Source: Streptomyces shenzhenensis (lineage in GTDB: Bacteria; Actinomycetota; Actinomycetes; Streptomycetales; Streptomycetaceae). From it: DNA of 64,000 nt. The stretch is from the NCBI RefSeq assembly GCF_003688995.1, contig NZ_PENI01000029.1, positions 1-64,000 on the forward strand, written 5' to 3'. The notes beneath the pieces were generated by a model that made no database searches, was not told the DNA's origin, and saw only the letters and a program-made list of their open reading frames with translations. How positions within the stretch are numbered: position 1 is the stretch's first letter; every line of letters starts with the position of its first letter. A program made the position numbers and the translations under genes. Shown here piece by piece: positions 18,333 through 27,289 of this stretch.

Positions 18333-18791
18333 GTGAAGCACTCCACCACCCAACAGACGCGGCGCGGTCGCCGGGGCCCTGCCCACCGGATCGGCCGCAC
18401 CCTCGCCCTGGTCCTGCCCGTCGTCCTGGTCCTCTCCGGGACCCTCGCGGTCACCCGAGTCAACTGGTCGGGGAACCCGTCGCACTCGGTGCTCACCGCC
18501 TCGGACGTCTCCTCGGCGAGCAGCTCCTCCAAGGCTGTGCAGCGCGCGCCGCAGGAGGTGCTGCGCGACCAGCTGCTGGCCGAACTGCAGGAGAAGAACC
18601 CGGGCGCGGTCCTCACCCACCTCCAGCAGGCCGTCAACGACCGCCCGTCGCTGGCCCGGCACTGCACGTCCATCGCCCGCGCCCTCGGCGAGGCGGCCGT
18701 GCGCATGTACGGCGCCTCACGGGCGCAGTCGTACGCGCGCCCCGTCTGCGACACCTCCTTCGCCTCCGGCGTGCTGGCCGCACACGGCTGA
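18333..18791 (+). CDS. Membrane-anchored conserved hypothetical protein
   Basis: 152 residues from a GTG. A basic N-terminus (TRRGRRGPAHRIGR) precedes one transmembrane or signal segment (TLALVLPVVLVLSGTLAV, residues 23-40). The outer part has helical sequence and two cysteines (ARHCTSIARALGEAA, PVCDTSFASG) that could form a disulfide. Family not recognised with confidence; a cell-surface role is inferred from topology only. Confidence 0.8.
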   Translation: MKHSTTQQTRRGRRGPAHRIGRTLALVLPVVLVLSGTLAVTRVNWSGNPSHSVLTASDVSSASSSSKAVQRAPQEVLRDQLLAELQEKNPGAVLTHLQQAVNDRPSLARHCTSIARALGEAAVRMYGASRAQSYARPVCDTSFASGVLAAHG

Positions 18792-18907
18792 GCCGGACCA
18801 CCGCCCGGCCGCTGCCGGGCAAGCGGCCGTTCGGAAGTGGGTAACGGCTGCTCAAGGAGCCGGTTGCGACCGGCCACCGCGGGTGGGGCGCCACGTACAG
18901 TTCGGGC

Positions 18908-19639
18908 ATGACCGATCCGAACGCCGCGTCGCGCCCCACCCAAGCCGTCGTCCTGGCCGGCGGCCAGGGCTCCCGGCTGCGCCCCTACACCGACGACCGG
19001 CCCAAGCCGATGGTCGAGATCCCCGGCACGGGCACCCCGATCATCGGCCACCAGCTGTCCTGGCTCGCCGAGGAGGGCGTCACGGACGTGGTGATCTCCT
19101 GCGGCCACCTCGCCGAGGTCCTGCAGAAGTGGCTGGACACCGCCGATCTGCCGGTCCGCGTCAGCACCGTCGTGGAGACCGAGCCGCTCGGCCGCGGCGG
19201 CGGCCTGAAGTACGCGGCGGCCCACCTCCCCCACCCGGACCGGCCCTGGTACGCCACCAACGGCGACATCTGGACCCGTTTCTCGCTCCGTGAGATGGCG
19301 GACTTCCACGCCGAGCGCGACGCCGTCGCGACCCTCGCCCTGGCCCGGCCGCGCATCCCGTGGGGCGCCGTCAAGACGGACGGCTTCGGCCACATCACGG
19401 ACTTCATCGAGGCGCCGCCGTCGACCTTCGAGATCAACGCGGGTGTGTACGTCTTCTCGCCTGAGTTCGCCGGGATGCTGCCCGCGCGCGGCGACCACGA
19501 GCGCACCACGTTCCCCCACCTGGCCCGCGAACGCCGCCTGGCGGGCTTCCCGATCCCCCAGGGCGCCTACTGGCGCGCCATCGACACGGCCAAGGACCTC
19601 ACGGAAGCAGCAAAGGAACTGGCAGCACTGGGCCGCTGA
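18908..19639 (+). CDS. Sugar-1-phosphate nucleotidyltransferase family protein
   Basis: 243 residues. The NTP-binding signature VVLAGGQGSRLRPYTDDRPKPM is at residues 13-34, with the metal-binding ATNGDIW loop and a C-terminal INAGVYVFSPE segment. It resembles mannose-1-phosphate guanylyltransferase or glucose-1-phosphate thymidylyltransferase, but is short and lacks the left-handed beta-helix domain. Substrate cannot be decided from sequence. No cell-wall or sugar cluster is adjacent. Confidence 0.87.
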   Translation: MTDPNAASRPTQAVVLAGGQGSRLRPYTDDRPKPMVEIPGTGTPIIGHQLSWLAEEGVTDVVISCGHLAEVLQKWLDTADLPVRVSTVVETEPLGRGGGLKYAAAHLPHPDRPWYATNGDIWTRFSLREMADFHAERDAVATLALARPRIPWGAVKTDGFGHITDFIEAPPSTFEINAGVYVFSPEFAGMLPARGDHERTTFPHLARERRLAGFPIPQGAYWRAIDTAKDLTEAAKELAALGR

Positions 19640-19712
19640 AACGCACCCGGTACGTCACCCAGCCCTCGAAGAGCCGAGCACGGAGGCAGACCGCGCGCCC
19701 CGGGGTCCCGAG

Positions 19713-19831
19713 TACGACGAAGGGGCCCGGCACCCCTTGGCGGGGCCGGACCCCCTTCAGAGCCTCCCGTCAGCCGAGGAGACCACCGACCAAGCGGCCC
19801 AGCTGCCCCGAGGTGGACAAGCCACCACCGT
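19713..19831 (-). pseudogene. Duplicated 3' end of the DoxX-like gene
   Basis: This stretch is a near copy of 19923-20033, the end of the next gene plus its terminator. Its minus-strand reading GLSTSGQLGRLVGGLLG-stop mirrors the true end GSSTSGQPGRLVGGLLG-stop. Both copies include the same GGGGTCCGGC/GCCGGGCCCC terminator stem. It lies in the 338-bp gap 19640-19977, which otherwise holds no gene. It has no start or upstream coding sequence, so it is a duplication relic. Confidence 0.75.
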
Positions 19832-19977
19832 CCACGACGCATCCCGCACCCTCGACCTAGGCCACCGGCCAGACACCTCGAACAACCGGACACGAGCGCC
19901 GGCCGCACGGAAAACGCCCAGGCACGACGAAGGGGCCCGGCACCCCAGGCAGGGCCGGACCCCTTCAGAGCCTTCGG

Positions 19978-21723
19978 TCAGCCGAGGAGACCGCCGACCA
20001 GGCGGCCCGGCTGGCCCGACGTGGACGAGCCGCCGTCCTCCGAGCCGCCGCCCGTACCGCTCGTGCCGGCAGGCGAACCGCCCGAGCCGCCCGAGTCGCC
20101 CGAACCGCCGGTCGCCGTACCGCCGGAGCTCGGGCCCGCGCTGGTGCTCGGTGCCTGGCCGGCCGGGGAGTTCCGCTGCGGCGGGGCCTGGCCCACGGTC
20201 CCCTGGGTCTGGCTCGGCGCGCCGCCGGTGACGGTGCCGGACGAGCGGGCCGCGCCCGGGGTCGTCGCCGCGCCGGACCCGGACGGGTCGGCGCCGGCCG
20301 TGGCACCCCCGCTCGGCGTGCTGGAGGCCGACGGGCTGGTCGAGTGCTTCCTGCTGGGCTCGTCGGGGAGCGGCGAGCCGGGCACATTGTTGCGCGGGGC
20401 CTCGCCGGGGCCGGGCACGACCACCCGGCTGGAGTCACGGACGGCACCGCCGAGCAGGGATCCGACGAGCAGGGTGAGGCCCACGGTGACGGCGGTGACG
20501 AGGGCGCCCCGGCGCAGCACATAGCGACGCAGCTCCCAGATGTCGGAGCGCGGCCCGAGGGTGCGCCAGGCACGGCCCGCGAGCCGCCCGTCGATCGAGT
20601 AGACGGGCGCGCCAGCGATGATCAGCGGGGACCACGCGGCGAGGTAGATGATGTCCGGCGCGTCGTACGCGGGGACGGTCTTCCAGCTGACGGTGACGAT
20701 CAGCGCGGCCGAGAGCCCGGCGCCGACCACCGCGGCGACCCGCTGCCAGCAGCCCAGGATCGTGAGGACGCCCACGACAACCTGGAGGAAGGCGATGACC
20801 AGCCCGGAGCCGACCGGGTGCTGCAGGGCGAACTGGCGCAGCGGCTCGGCGACGTCCCAGGGGTGCAGGGTGTTGAGCCACTTCACCATCGAGCCGCGCT
20901 TGCCGCCGTCGAAGTAGACGGGGTCGCAGAGCTTGCCCATGCCGGCGTAGACGGAGATGAAGCCGAGGAAGATGCGCAGCGGGAGCAGGACGACGCCGAG
21001 GTTCATCCGGCGGCCGGGGTAGTACGCGTGCCGGGCCGGATCGTCGCCGTGCCGCTTGCCCGAGGGCTCGTCGTCCGCCCTGGCCGGCTCGGCGTAGTCG
21101 TCGAACTCCTCGTCGGCGTAACCGGGTTCGTCGTACGCGCTGCCGACGGTCCGCATGTGCGGCAGGAGCCTGGTCTCGCCGGAACCCGGCGTGCGCTGGG
21201 AGCCGATGACGGGCGTCTCGACGGTCCGGTCGAAGTCGTCGTAGCCGCCATACCCCGTGTCGTCGGTGTAGTCGGCGTAGTCGGTGTAGCCGGTGTGGTT
21301 GCCGTAGTCGGCGTCGATCCGCGGGATGACCTGGGTGGCCCCGGTGTCGAGGGACGGCTCTTCGACGTAGCGGACGCTGCCGCCCCGCACCGCCTGGAGC
21401 AGCCGGTGGGCGCCGGTGTCGTCGGGGGCCGAGCGGCCGCTCCAGACGACCGGGCGGCGCCGCGTCCTGGCCGGGCCCGCGCCACCCGCGGTGCCGCCGA
21501 CGGAGATGCCGGCGGTGTCCCGAGCGGCACCCGACTGACCCGCGAAGAGCGGGGCATGGGTGCGCCACGTCGAGGCGCCCAACTGGACGCGGAAACTCGC
21601 GTGGTTGACGATGACCTGCGCCGGATCGCTCGGCACCTTCACCATGCTCAGCGCGGGAGCGTCGTCGAATCCCGACGAGCGGTCCCCCGTGGGTGTGCGG
21701 GGTGTTCTCGTGTCCACACTCAT
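19978..21723 (-). CDS. DoxX-like integral membrane protein with long disordered tails
   Basis: 581 residues. Residues 1-245 are soluble and low complexity, with a Tyr/Asp-rich run (GYTDYADYTDDTGYGGYDDF). Residues 250-430 form a DoxX-type membrane domain (LPLRIFLGFISVYAGMGKL, VVVGVLTILGCW, LSAALIVTVSWK). A last transmembrane segment (VGLTLLVGSLLGGAV) leads to a Ser/Gly/Pro/Thr-rich tail that ends GRLVGGLLG. The DoxX core suggests a redox or quinone-linked role, not proven. The tail's last codons and terminator are copied just downstream. Confidence 0.85.
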   Translation of the reverse strand: MSVDTRTPRTPTGDRSSGFDDAPALSMVKVPSDPAQVIVNHASFRVQLGASTWRTHAPLFAGQSGAARDTAGISVGGTAGGAGPARTRRRPVVWSGRSAPDDTGAHRLLQAVRGGSVRYVEEPSLDTGATQVIPRIDADYGNHTGYTDYADYTDDTGYGGYDDFDRTVETPVIGSQRTPGSGETRLLPHMRTVGSAYDEPGYADEEFDDYAEPARADDEPSGKRHGDDPARHAYYPGRRMNLGVVLLPLRIFLGFISVYAGMGKLCDPVYFDGGKRGSMVKWLNTLHPWDVAEPLRQFALQHPVGSGLVIAFLQVVVGVLTILGCWQRVAAVVGAGLSAALIVTVSWKTVPAYDAPDIIYLAAWSPLIIAGAPVYSIDGRLAGRAWRTLGPRSDIWELRRYVLRRGALVTAVTVGLTLLVGSLLGGAVRDSSRVVVPGPGEAPRNNVPGSPLPDEPSRKHSTSPSASSTPSGGATAGADPSGSGAATTPGAARSSGTVTGGAPSQTQGTVGQAPPQRNSPAGQAPSTSAGPSSGGTATGGSGDSGGSGGSPAGTSGTGGGSEDGGSSTSGQPGRLVGGLLG

Positions 21724-21840
21724 CTAACCGAGTGATGTGGAGTTAGGACACTGCCTGAACCCGTCGGATCTGTCCGGACCGCGTCAAGCATGTCCAGGAC
21801 GCCCGAATTAGCCCGTACGGGTGAACTGGCGGACGCGCGT

Positions 21841-22782
21841 TCACGCCCGTCGGCGAGCCGTCTCGTACAGCACGATGCCCGCCGCCACACCCGCGTTCAG
21901 CGACTCGGCGCCGCCCGGCATCGGGATGCGGACCCGGAAGTCGCAGGTCTCGCCGACCAGTCGGGACAGGCCCTTGCCCTCGCTGCCGACGACGATCACG
22001 ACCGGGCCGTCCAGGGCCTCCAGGTCGCCGAGTTCGGCCTCCCCGTCGGCGGCGAGCCCGACGACCACCAGCCCGGCCTTCTTGTACGCCTCCAGGGCGC
22101 GCGTCAGATTGGTGGCGCGGGCGACGGGCGTACGGGCGGCCGTACCGGCGGACGTCTTCCAGGCGCCGGCGGTCATGCCGGCCGCGCGGCGCTCGGGGAC
22201 GACGACGCCGTGCCCGCCGAAGGCGGAGACGGAGCGGACGACGGCACCGAGGTTGCGCGGGTCGGTCACCCCGTCGAGGGCCACGATCAGCGGGTCCTCG
22301 CCCGCGTCGTGGGCGGCGGCGGTCAGATCCTCCGGGTGGGCGTACACGTACGGCGGGACCTGGAGGACCAGCCCCTGGTGGTTGAGGCCGCCCGTCATCC
22401 GGTCCAGTTCGGGACGCGGGGCCTCCATGAGGTTGATGCCGCCGCGCTCGGCGGCGAGTTGCAGCGCCTCGCGGACCCGCTCGTCGCTGTCGATGAACTG
22501 CTGCACATACAGGGTGGAGGCGGGCACGCCCTCGCGCAGCGCCTCGACGACCGGGTTGCGGCCGACGACCAGCTCGGACGACGTCCGGCCGGCGCCCCGG
22601 CGCTGCTGCGGACGGCCCTGCGTGCGGCGGGCCTGGGCCGCGGCGGCGCGCTGCTTGGCGTGTCCCTTGCGCATCTCGGCGGGCGGGGTCGGCCCCTTGC
22701 CCTCCAGGCCCCGGCGCCGCTGGCCGCCACTGCCGACCTGCGCGCCCTTCTTGCCGGACATGCGGCGGTTGTTCGCGGCCAT
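21841..22782 (-). CDS. rlmB: 23S rRNA (guanosine-2'-O-)-methyltransferase RlmB family
   Basis: 313 residues. A basic disordered N-terminus (to about 65) is followed by a substrate-binding domain (VVGRNPVVEALREGVPAS) and the SPOUT/TrmH fold. The three knot motifs are DPRNLGAVVRS, IVVGSEGKGLS and RIPMPGGAESLNAGVAAGI. It methylates a ribose 2'-OH in 23S rRNA; TrmH-type tRNA activity is the alternative. It lies 100 bp after cysS, the arrangement commonly seen in actinobacteria. Confidence 0.93.
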   Translation of the reverse strand: MAANNRRMSGKKGAQVGSGGQRRRGLEGKGPTPPAEMRKGHAKQRAAAAQARRTQGRPQQRRGAGRTSSELVVGRNPVVEALREGVPASTLYVQQFIDSDERVREALQLAAERGGINLMEAPRPELDRMTGGLNHQGLVLQVPPYVYAHPEDLTAAAHDAGEDPLIVALDGVTDPRNLGAVVRSVSAFGGHGVVVPERRAAGMTAGAWKTSAGTAARTPVARATNLTRALEAYKKAGLVVVGLAADGEAELGDLEALDGPVVIVVGSEGKGLSRLVGETCDFRVRIPMPGGAESLNAGVAAGIVLYETARRRA

Positions 22783-22882
22783 GACCCACTACCTGTCTGT
22801 TGAAGCGTCGTACGTACGTCTGTGCAGTGTGCCGCCCGGACGGCCGGGCGGCACAATCGATCAACCGGGCACCCGGACGGGC

Positions 22883-24286
22883 TCAGCGCGGGCCGAGGCT
22901 CCAGCGCGGGCCCTGCGGGCTGTCCTCGATGACCAGTCCGGTCTGGTTGAGCTGGTCGCGGATGGCGTCCGCGGTGGCCCAGTCCTTGCGGGTGCGGGCG
23001 GACTCGCGCTGGTCGAGGACGAGCCGTACGAGACTGTCGACCACGCCGTGCAGATCCTCGCCGCGGTCGCCGCCTTCGCCGGCCCAGTGCGCGTCCAGCG
23101 GGTCGAGGCCGAGGACGCCGAGCATGGCCCGCACCTCGGCGAGCCGGGCCACGGCGGCCTCCTTGTCGTCCGCGGCGAGGGCGGAGTTGCCCTGCCGGAC
23201 GGTGGTGTGCACGACCGCGAGGGCCTGCGGGACGCCCAGGTCGTCGTCCATCGCCTCCGCGAAGGCGGGCGGGACCTCCGCCGCGGGCTCGACGACGCCC
23301 CCGGCCTTCTCCATCACGCGCTGCACGAAGCCCTCGATCCGCGCGAACGCCGACTCGGCCTCGCGCAGCGACTCCTCGCTGTACTCGATCATCGAGCGGT
23401 AGTGCGGGGTGCCGAGGTAGTAGCGCAGCACGATCGGCCGCCACTGCTTGACCATCTCGGAGACGAGGACCGAATTGCCCAGCGACTTGGACATCTTGTC
23501 GCCGGCCATGGTCACCCAGGCGTTGTGCACCCAGTACCGGGCGAAGTCGTCGCCGTACGCCTTGGCCTGGGCGATCTCGTTCTCGTGGTGCGGGAAGATC
23601 AGGTCGAGCCCGCCGCCGTGGATGTCGAACGCGGCGCCCAGGTACTTGTGCGCCATGGCGGAGCACTCCAGGTGCCAGCCCGGGCGCCCCGGTCCCCACG
23701 GCGTGGGCCAGGTCGGCTCGCCGGGCTTGGCGGCCTTCCACATGGCGAAGTCGCGCGGGTCCCGCTTGCCGGTCTCGCCCGCGCCGGTGGGCTGCTGGAG
23801 GTTGTCCAGCTCCTGCCGGGACAGCTCCAGGTACTGCGGGAAGGACCGCACGTCGAAGTAGACGTTGCCGTCCGCCGCGTAGGCGTGCCCGCGTTCGATG
23901 AGCCCCTGCATCATCTCGACCATCTCGGGCACATGGCCGGTGGCGCGCGGCTCGTACGCCGGCGGCAGGCAGCCCAGCGCCTGATAGCCGTCGTTGAACG
24001 CGCGCTCGTTCTCGTACCCGATCGACCACCACGGCCGGCCCTGCTCGTGGGCCTTGGCGATGATCTTGTCATCGATGTCGGTGACGTTCCTGATGAAGGT
24101 CACGTCGTAGCCGCGGTACTCGAACCAGCGGCGCATGATGTCGAAGTTGAGGCCCGACCTGATGTGCCCGATGTGCGGTGCGGCCTGCACGGTGGCGCCA
24201 CACAGGTAGATCGAGACACAACCCGGCTTGAGCGGGGTGAAGTCACGGATCTGCCGGGCGCTGGTGTCGTACAGGCGAATGGTCAC
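22883..24286 (-). CDS. cysS: Cysteinyl-tRNA synthetase
   Basis: 467 residues from a GTG (VTIRLYDTSARQ). The class I signatures are PHIGHIRSG (HIGH) and KMSKSLGN. Zinc ligands are Cys in YLCGATVQ and the CSAMAHK region. The C-terminal DALR-type anticodon helices end with SPQGPRWSLGPR. It charges tRNA-Cys. Upstream in-frame sequence is possible but has no ribosome site, so the GTG was chosen. Confidence 0.96.
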   Translation of the reverse strand: MTIRLYDTSARQIRDFTPLKPGCVSIYLCGATVQAAPHIGHIRSGLNFDIMRRWFEYRGYDVTFIRNVTDIDDKIIAKAHEQGRPWWSIGYENERAFNDGYQALGCLPPAYEPRATGHVPEMVEMMQGLIERGHAYAADGNVYFDVRSFPQYLELSRQELDNLQQPTGAGETGKRDPRDFAMWKAAKPGEPTWPTPWGPGRPGWHLECSAMAHKYLGAAFDIHGGGLDLIFPHHENEIAQAKAYGDDFARYWVHNAWVTMAGDKMSKSLGNSVLVSEMVKQWRPIVLRYYLGTPHYRSMIEYSEESLREAESAFARIEGFVQRVMEKAGGVVEPAAEVPPAFAEAMDDDLGVPQALAVVHTTVRQGNSALAADDKEAAVARLAEVRAMLGVLGLDPLDAHWAGEGGDRGEDLHGVVDSLVRLVLDQRESARTRKDWATADAIRDQLNQTGLVIEDSPQGPRWSLGPR

Positions 24287-24789
24287 CACTCCAGGGTAGT
24301 GGGCGTGGGGCAGTGCCTCACGACCCTTCGCCCAAGGGGCATCCATTCGTGACATCACACGCACCACGGCGCCCACCCGACGACGGTTCCCTGAAAGGGG
24401 CGCGAGGAACTGCGCGGATGTCGGACCCCGGCCGCAACTGGCTCACGCCCGGCAACAGGCTCGGACGCGTCTCCAGCGCCCGGCCACCGGACCGACGGAA
24501 CGGACGCCACCGACCCACGCCGTCCTCCCCCACCGGTCGCCGAACTGCCGGGCGTACATCGCCTCGGCGGTGAGGTCGAGCCGCCGGCCGGCCACGGGGT
24601 CGCAGACAATCCGATGCAGCCGGCGCCCGAGCACGCGAGGCAGTGCCACTGGTCCGCTCAACGACCTGGCCGCCCGGACCCCGGCCGCCGGGCCGGCGGA
24701 ACGGGCGCTGCAGGGCGTACGTCGCCTCAAGCCGCCGGCCGGAGTCCCGCAGGGCCCCGTTCGCCGCCGCGCAGGCAGGGCCGCGAGGG
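24287..24789. other. Intergenic region with degenerate repeats, no supported gene
   Basis: About 500 bp between cysS and the flavin-enzyme gene. Two related segments, near 24546-24586 and 24714-24747, share GGGCGTACRTCGCCTC followed by AGCCGCCGGCCGG, but the second lacks several bases. Minus-strand translation of the first reads RLHRIVCDPVAGRRLDL, faintly like part of an HNH (13E12-type) endonuclease. No start, ribosome site or consistent frame is present, so I treat it as decayed sequence. Confidence 0.4.
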
Positions 24790-25194
24790 TCAGATGCGGC
24801 CGACGACCCTGCGCGGGGTGACCCGTACCACCACCCGCTCGGCGTCCTGCGCCGACGCGGGGTTGAACTCGGCGTACTTCTTGCCCGTGTACTTCCGGCT
24901 GAGTTCGTCGATGAGTTCCCGGGCGCCCTCGGTCGTCAGCTCCGCGCTGCCACGGATCTCGGCGTACTCGTAGGGCGAGTCGGGGTCCTGCACGACGACG
25001 CTCACCCGGGGGTCGCGGTCGAGGTTGCGCTTCTTGCGGCGGTCGATCGTCGTGGAGACCAGGATCTGGTCGCCGTCCCGCTTCACCCACACCGGGGACA
25101 GCTGCGGTCCGCCGTCGGGCTGGAGCGTGCCGAGCACGATGAAGACGGGGGTGTCGAGCAGGGACTTGAGCCGGTCGGAGAGGACGGCGGACAT
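24790..25194 (-). CDS. PPOX-class flavin/F420-dependent oxidoreductase
   Basis: 134 residues of the split beta-barrel fold. Core segments are FIVLGTLQPDGGPQLSPVWV, DQILVSTTIDRRKKRNLDRD and RVSVVVQDPDSPYEYAEIRG. The size and RRKKRNL motif match actinobacterial F420- or FMN-binding PPOX-class proteins, many of which reduce or bind small heterocycles. Substrate unknown. Confidence 0.88.
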   Translation of the reverse strand: MSAVLSDRLKSLLDTPVFIVLGTLQPDGGPQLSPVWVKRDGDQILVSTTIDRRKKRNLDRDPRVSVVVQDPDSPYEYAEIRGSAELTTEGARELIDELSRKYTGKKYAEFNPASAQDAERVVVRVTPRRVVGRI

Positions 25195-25245
25195 GCGGGG
25201 TACCTCCTGGGTCGACGGTGACTCTGCGGGTACCGTCGCACGCTC

Positions 25246-25749
25246 TCAGTCCACCCGCACCACGAGCGCCGTGGCGATCGCCATCAGTCCCTCGTCCCGG
25301 CCAGGGAAGCCCAGCCCGTCGGTCGTGGCACCGGAGACCGAGACCGGGGCCCCGGCCGCCGCCGAGAGAAGCTTCTGGGCCTCGTCGCGGCGCTTGCCGA
25401 TCTTGGGGCGGGCCCCGACGACCTGCACCGCGACGTTGCCGATCCGGAAGCCGGCGGCGCGGACGATCCGGGCCGCCTCCGTGAGCAGGGTGATCCCGGA
25501 CGCGCCGGACCACTCGGGGCGCCCGGTGCCGAAGTGCTGACCCAGGTCACCGAGGCCGGCGGCGGAGAACAGCGCGTTGCACGCGGCGTGGGCGACGACG
25601 TCCGCGTCGGAGTGGCCCGCGAGGCCGGGGCCCTCGCCCTCCCACTTCAGGCCGGCGCACCACAGCTCGCGGCCCTCCTCGAAGGCATGGATGTCGGTGC
25701 CGATGCCGACCTGGGGCAGCGGCGCCGGGCCAAACGCGTCAGAAGCCAT
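25246..25749 (-). CDS. ispF: 2-C-methyl-D-erythritol 2,4-cyclodiphosphate synthase
   Basis: 167 residues. The zinc ligands appear in GIGTDIHAF (Asp, His) and in AGHSDADVVAHAACNALF. The CDP-binding ATTDGLGFPGRDEGLMAIA closes the sequence. It makes the cyclic diphosphate of the MEP isoprenoid pathway. It overlaps ispD by 11 bp, so the two enzymes are co-translated. Confidence 0.96.
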   Translation of the reverse strand: MASDAFGPAPLPQVGIGTDIHAFEEGRELWCAGLKWEGEGPGLAGHSDADVVAHAACNALFSAAGLGDLGQHFGTGRPEWSGASGITLLTEAARIVRAAGFRIGNVAVQVVGARPKIGKRRDEAQKLLSAAAGAPVSVSGATTDGLGFPGRDEGLMAIATALVVRVD

Positions 25750-26515
25750 CGTTGAGCCTCCTGCGGGCGAGGACCGCCTCGGCGAGGACCAGGTCCAGCG
25801 GGCGGGTGACCTTGAACGCCTCTTCGTGGCCCGGGACGACGACCACCCGCTCGCCGAGCCGCTCGACCATGCTCGCGTCGTCGGTGACGTCGTCGGTGAC
25901 CTTCTCGTGGGCCCGTACCAGCGTCTCCCGGTCGAAGCCCTGCGGCGTCTGCACCGCGCGCAGCCGGGCCCGCACGGGCGTGGCCACCACCGGCTCCGGC
26001 GTGCCCGGCTCCGTGGCGGGCTCGACCTCCTTGACGGTGTCGGCGAGGGGCAGCGCGGGCACGACGGCGCGGGCCCCGTCCCGGACCGCCTCGATCACCG
26101 TGTCCACCGTGTCCACCGGCACCAGCGGGCGGGCCGCGTCGTGCACGAGGACGATGCCGTACTCCGGCGGCAGGGCGTCCAGGCCGAGCCGCACGGACTC
26201 CTGGCGCGTGTCCCCGCCGGGCACGACCAGGAAGTCCGTCCTCCCCAAGCTGCCGCTGGGGGTGCCCCCGGGCAGCGCGTGCGCGTCGAGCAGCGACTTG
26301 ACCTCGGCGGCGCCGTCCGGCGGGGCCACGACGACCACGAGGGAGACGGCGCGGGACGCGGCGAGCGCGCGGGCCGCGTGAATGAGCATGGGGGTGCCGT
26401 TGAGCGCGCGAAGCGCCTTGGGAGCGCCCGGACCGAGGCGTACGCCCCGGCCGGCGGCCGGAATCACGGCGGCGACGGGGGGCGGCGCGGGGGAAGGACG
26501 CGAAACGTCAGACAT
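25739..26515 (-). CDS. ispD: 2-C-methyl-D-erythritol 4-phosphate cytidylyltransferase
   Basis: 258 residues. The CTP-binding motif AAVIPAAGRGVRLGPGAPKAL and the VLVHDAARPLVP loop are diagnostic, as is LRAVQTPQGFDRE. An insertion rich in Thr, Glu and Pro (EVEPATEPGTPEPVV) sits in the beta-arm region. It attaches CMP to methylerythritol phosphate, two steps before IspF. carD lies 291 bp upstream on the same strand, the usual actinobacterial order carD-ispD-ispF. Confidence 0.95.
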   Translation of the reverse strand: MSDVSRPSPAPPPVAAVIPAAGRGVRLGPGAPKALRALNGTPMLIHAARALAASRAVSLVVVVAPPDGAAEVKSLLDAHALPGGTPSGSLGRTDFLVVPGGDTRQESVRLGLDALPPEYGIVLVHDAARPLVPVDTVDTVIEAVRDGARAVVPALPLADTVKEVEPATEPGTPEPVVATPVRARLRAVQTPQGFDRETLVRAHEKVTDDVTDDASMVERLGERVVVVPGHEEAFKVTRPLDLVLAEAVLARRRLNDGF

Positions 26516-26806
26516 CGGTTCCTGTCAGGTTTGTGTGCTCGGCCTACGTGGGTATGGCCTGGGGAGTGCCGGGCGCGACGCCTTGACCGGACCCTTCCGT
26601 GACACCGGTCGAGCCTGCGCCCGGGCCCGGCACAACCAAGTATCCGGGGGTTTTCCGTAACGTACGGCGGACTTTCCCGAGGCGTACGGCATCCAGGACA
26701 TGCACATCCGGGGACGGACATGCCGCAGCGCCCGGCGACAGGAATCTGTCATCGGGCACCGCGGCATTTCATTGTGCTGAGCGGAGCGGGCATTGCCTGC
26801 TTCGTG

Positions 26807-27289
26807 TCAGGACGCGAGCACCTCGTCGAGCAGGGCCTCGGCCTTGTCCTCGTTGGTGTTCTCCGCGAGGGCGAGCTCGCTCACCAGGATCTGGCGGGCC
26901 TTGGCGAGCATGCGCTTCTCACCGGCGGAGAGTCCGCGCTCACGCTCGCGACGCCACAGGTCACGCACGACTTCCGCGACCTTGATGACATCGCCGGAGG
27001 CGAGCTTCTCCAGATTTGCCTTGTATCGACGCGACCAGTTCGTGGGCTCCTCGGCATACGGCGCGCGCAGCACCTCGAAGACCCGGTCCAGCCCGTCCTG
27101 ACCGACCACATCACGCACGCCGACGAACTCCGCATTGTCCGCTGGCACACGCACCGTCAGGTCACCCTGGGCGACCTTCAGCACCAAGTAGGTCTTGTCC
27201 ACGCCTTTGATCTGACGAGTTTCGATGGCCTCGATCAGCGCGGCCCCGTGATGGGGATAGACCACGGTGTCGCCAACCTTGAACGTCAT
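26807..27289 (-). CDS. carD: CarD-family transcriptional regulator
   Basis: 160 residues. An N-terminal Tudor-like RNA-polymerase-interaction domain (FKVGDTVVYPHHGAALIEAI) is followed by a helical DNA-binding domain (PTNWSRRYKANLEKLASGD, DLWRRERERGLSAGEKRML). CarD binds the polymerase beta subunit and stabilises open complexes at rRNA and other promoters. Start at ATG 27289. Confidence 0.96.
   Translation of the reverse strand: MTFKVGDTVVYPHHGAALIEAIETRQIKGVDKTYLVLKVAQGDLTVRVPADNAEFVGVRDVVGQDGLDRVFEVLRAPYAEEPTNWSRRYKANLEKLASGDVIKVAEVVRDLWRRERERGLSAGEKRMLAKARQILVSELALAENTNEDKAEALLDEVLAS

Noticed and set aside
22395..24032. 545-residue minus-strand frame overlapping cysS and rlmB
   Set aside because: It is another frame of cysS; the true frame has the HIGH and KMSKS motifs.
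24443..25513. 356-residue minus-strand frame across the PPOX gene
   Set aside because: Alternative frame of the PPOX and ispF genes extended through non-coding sequence.
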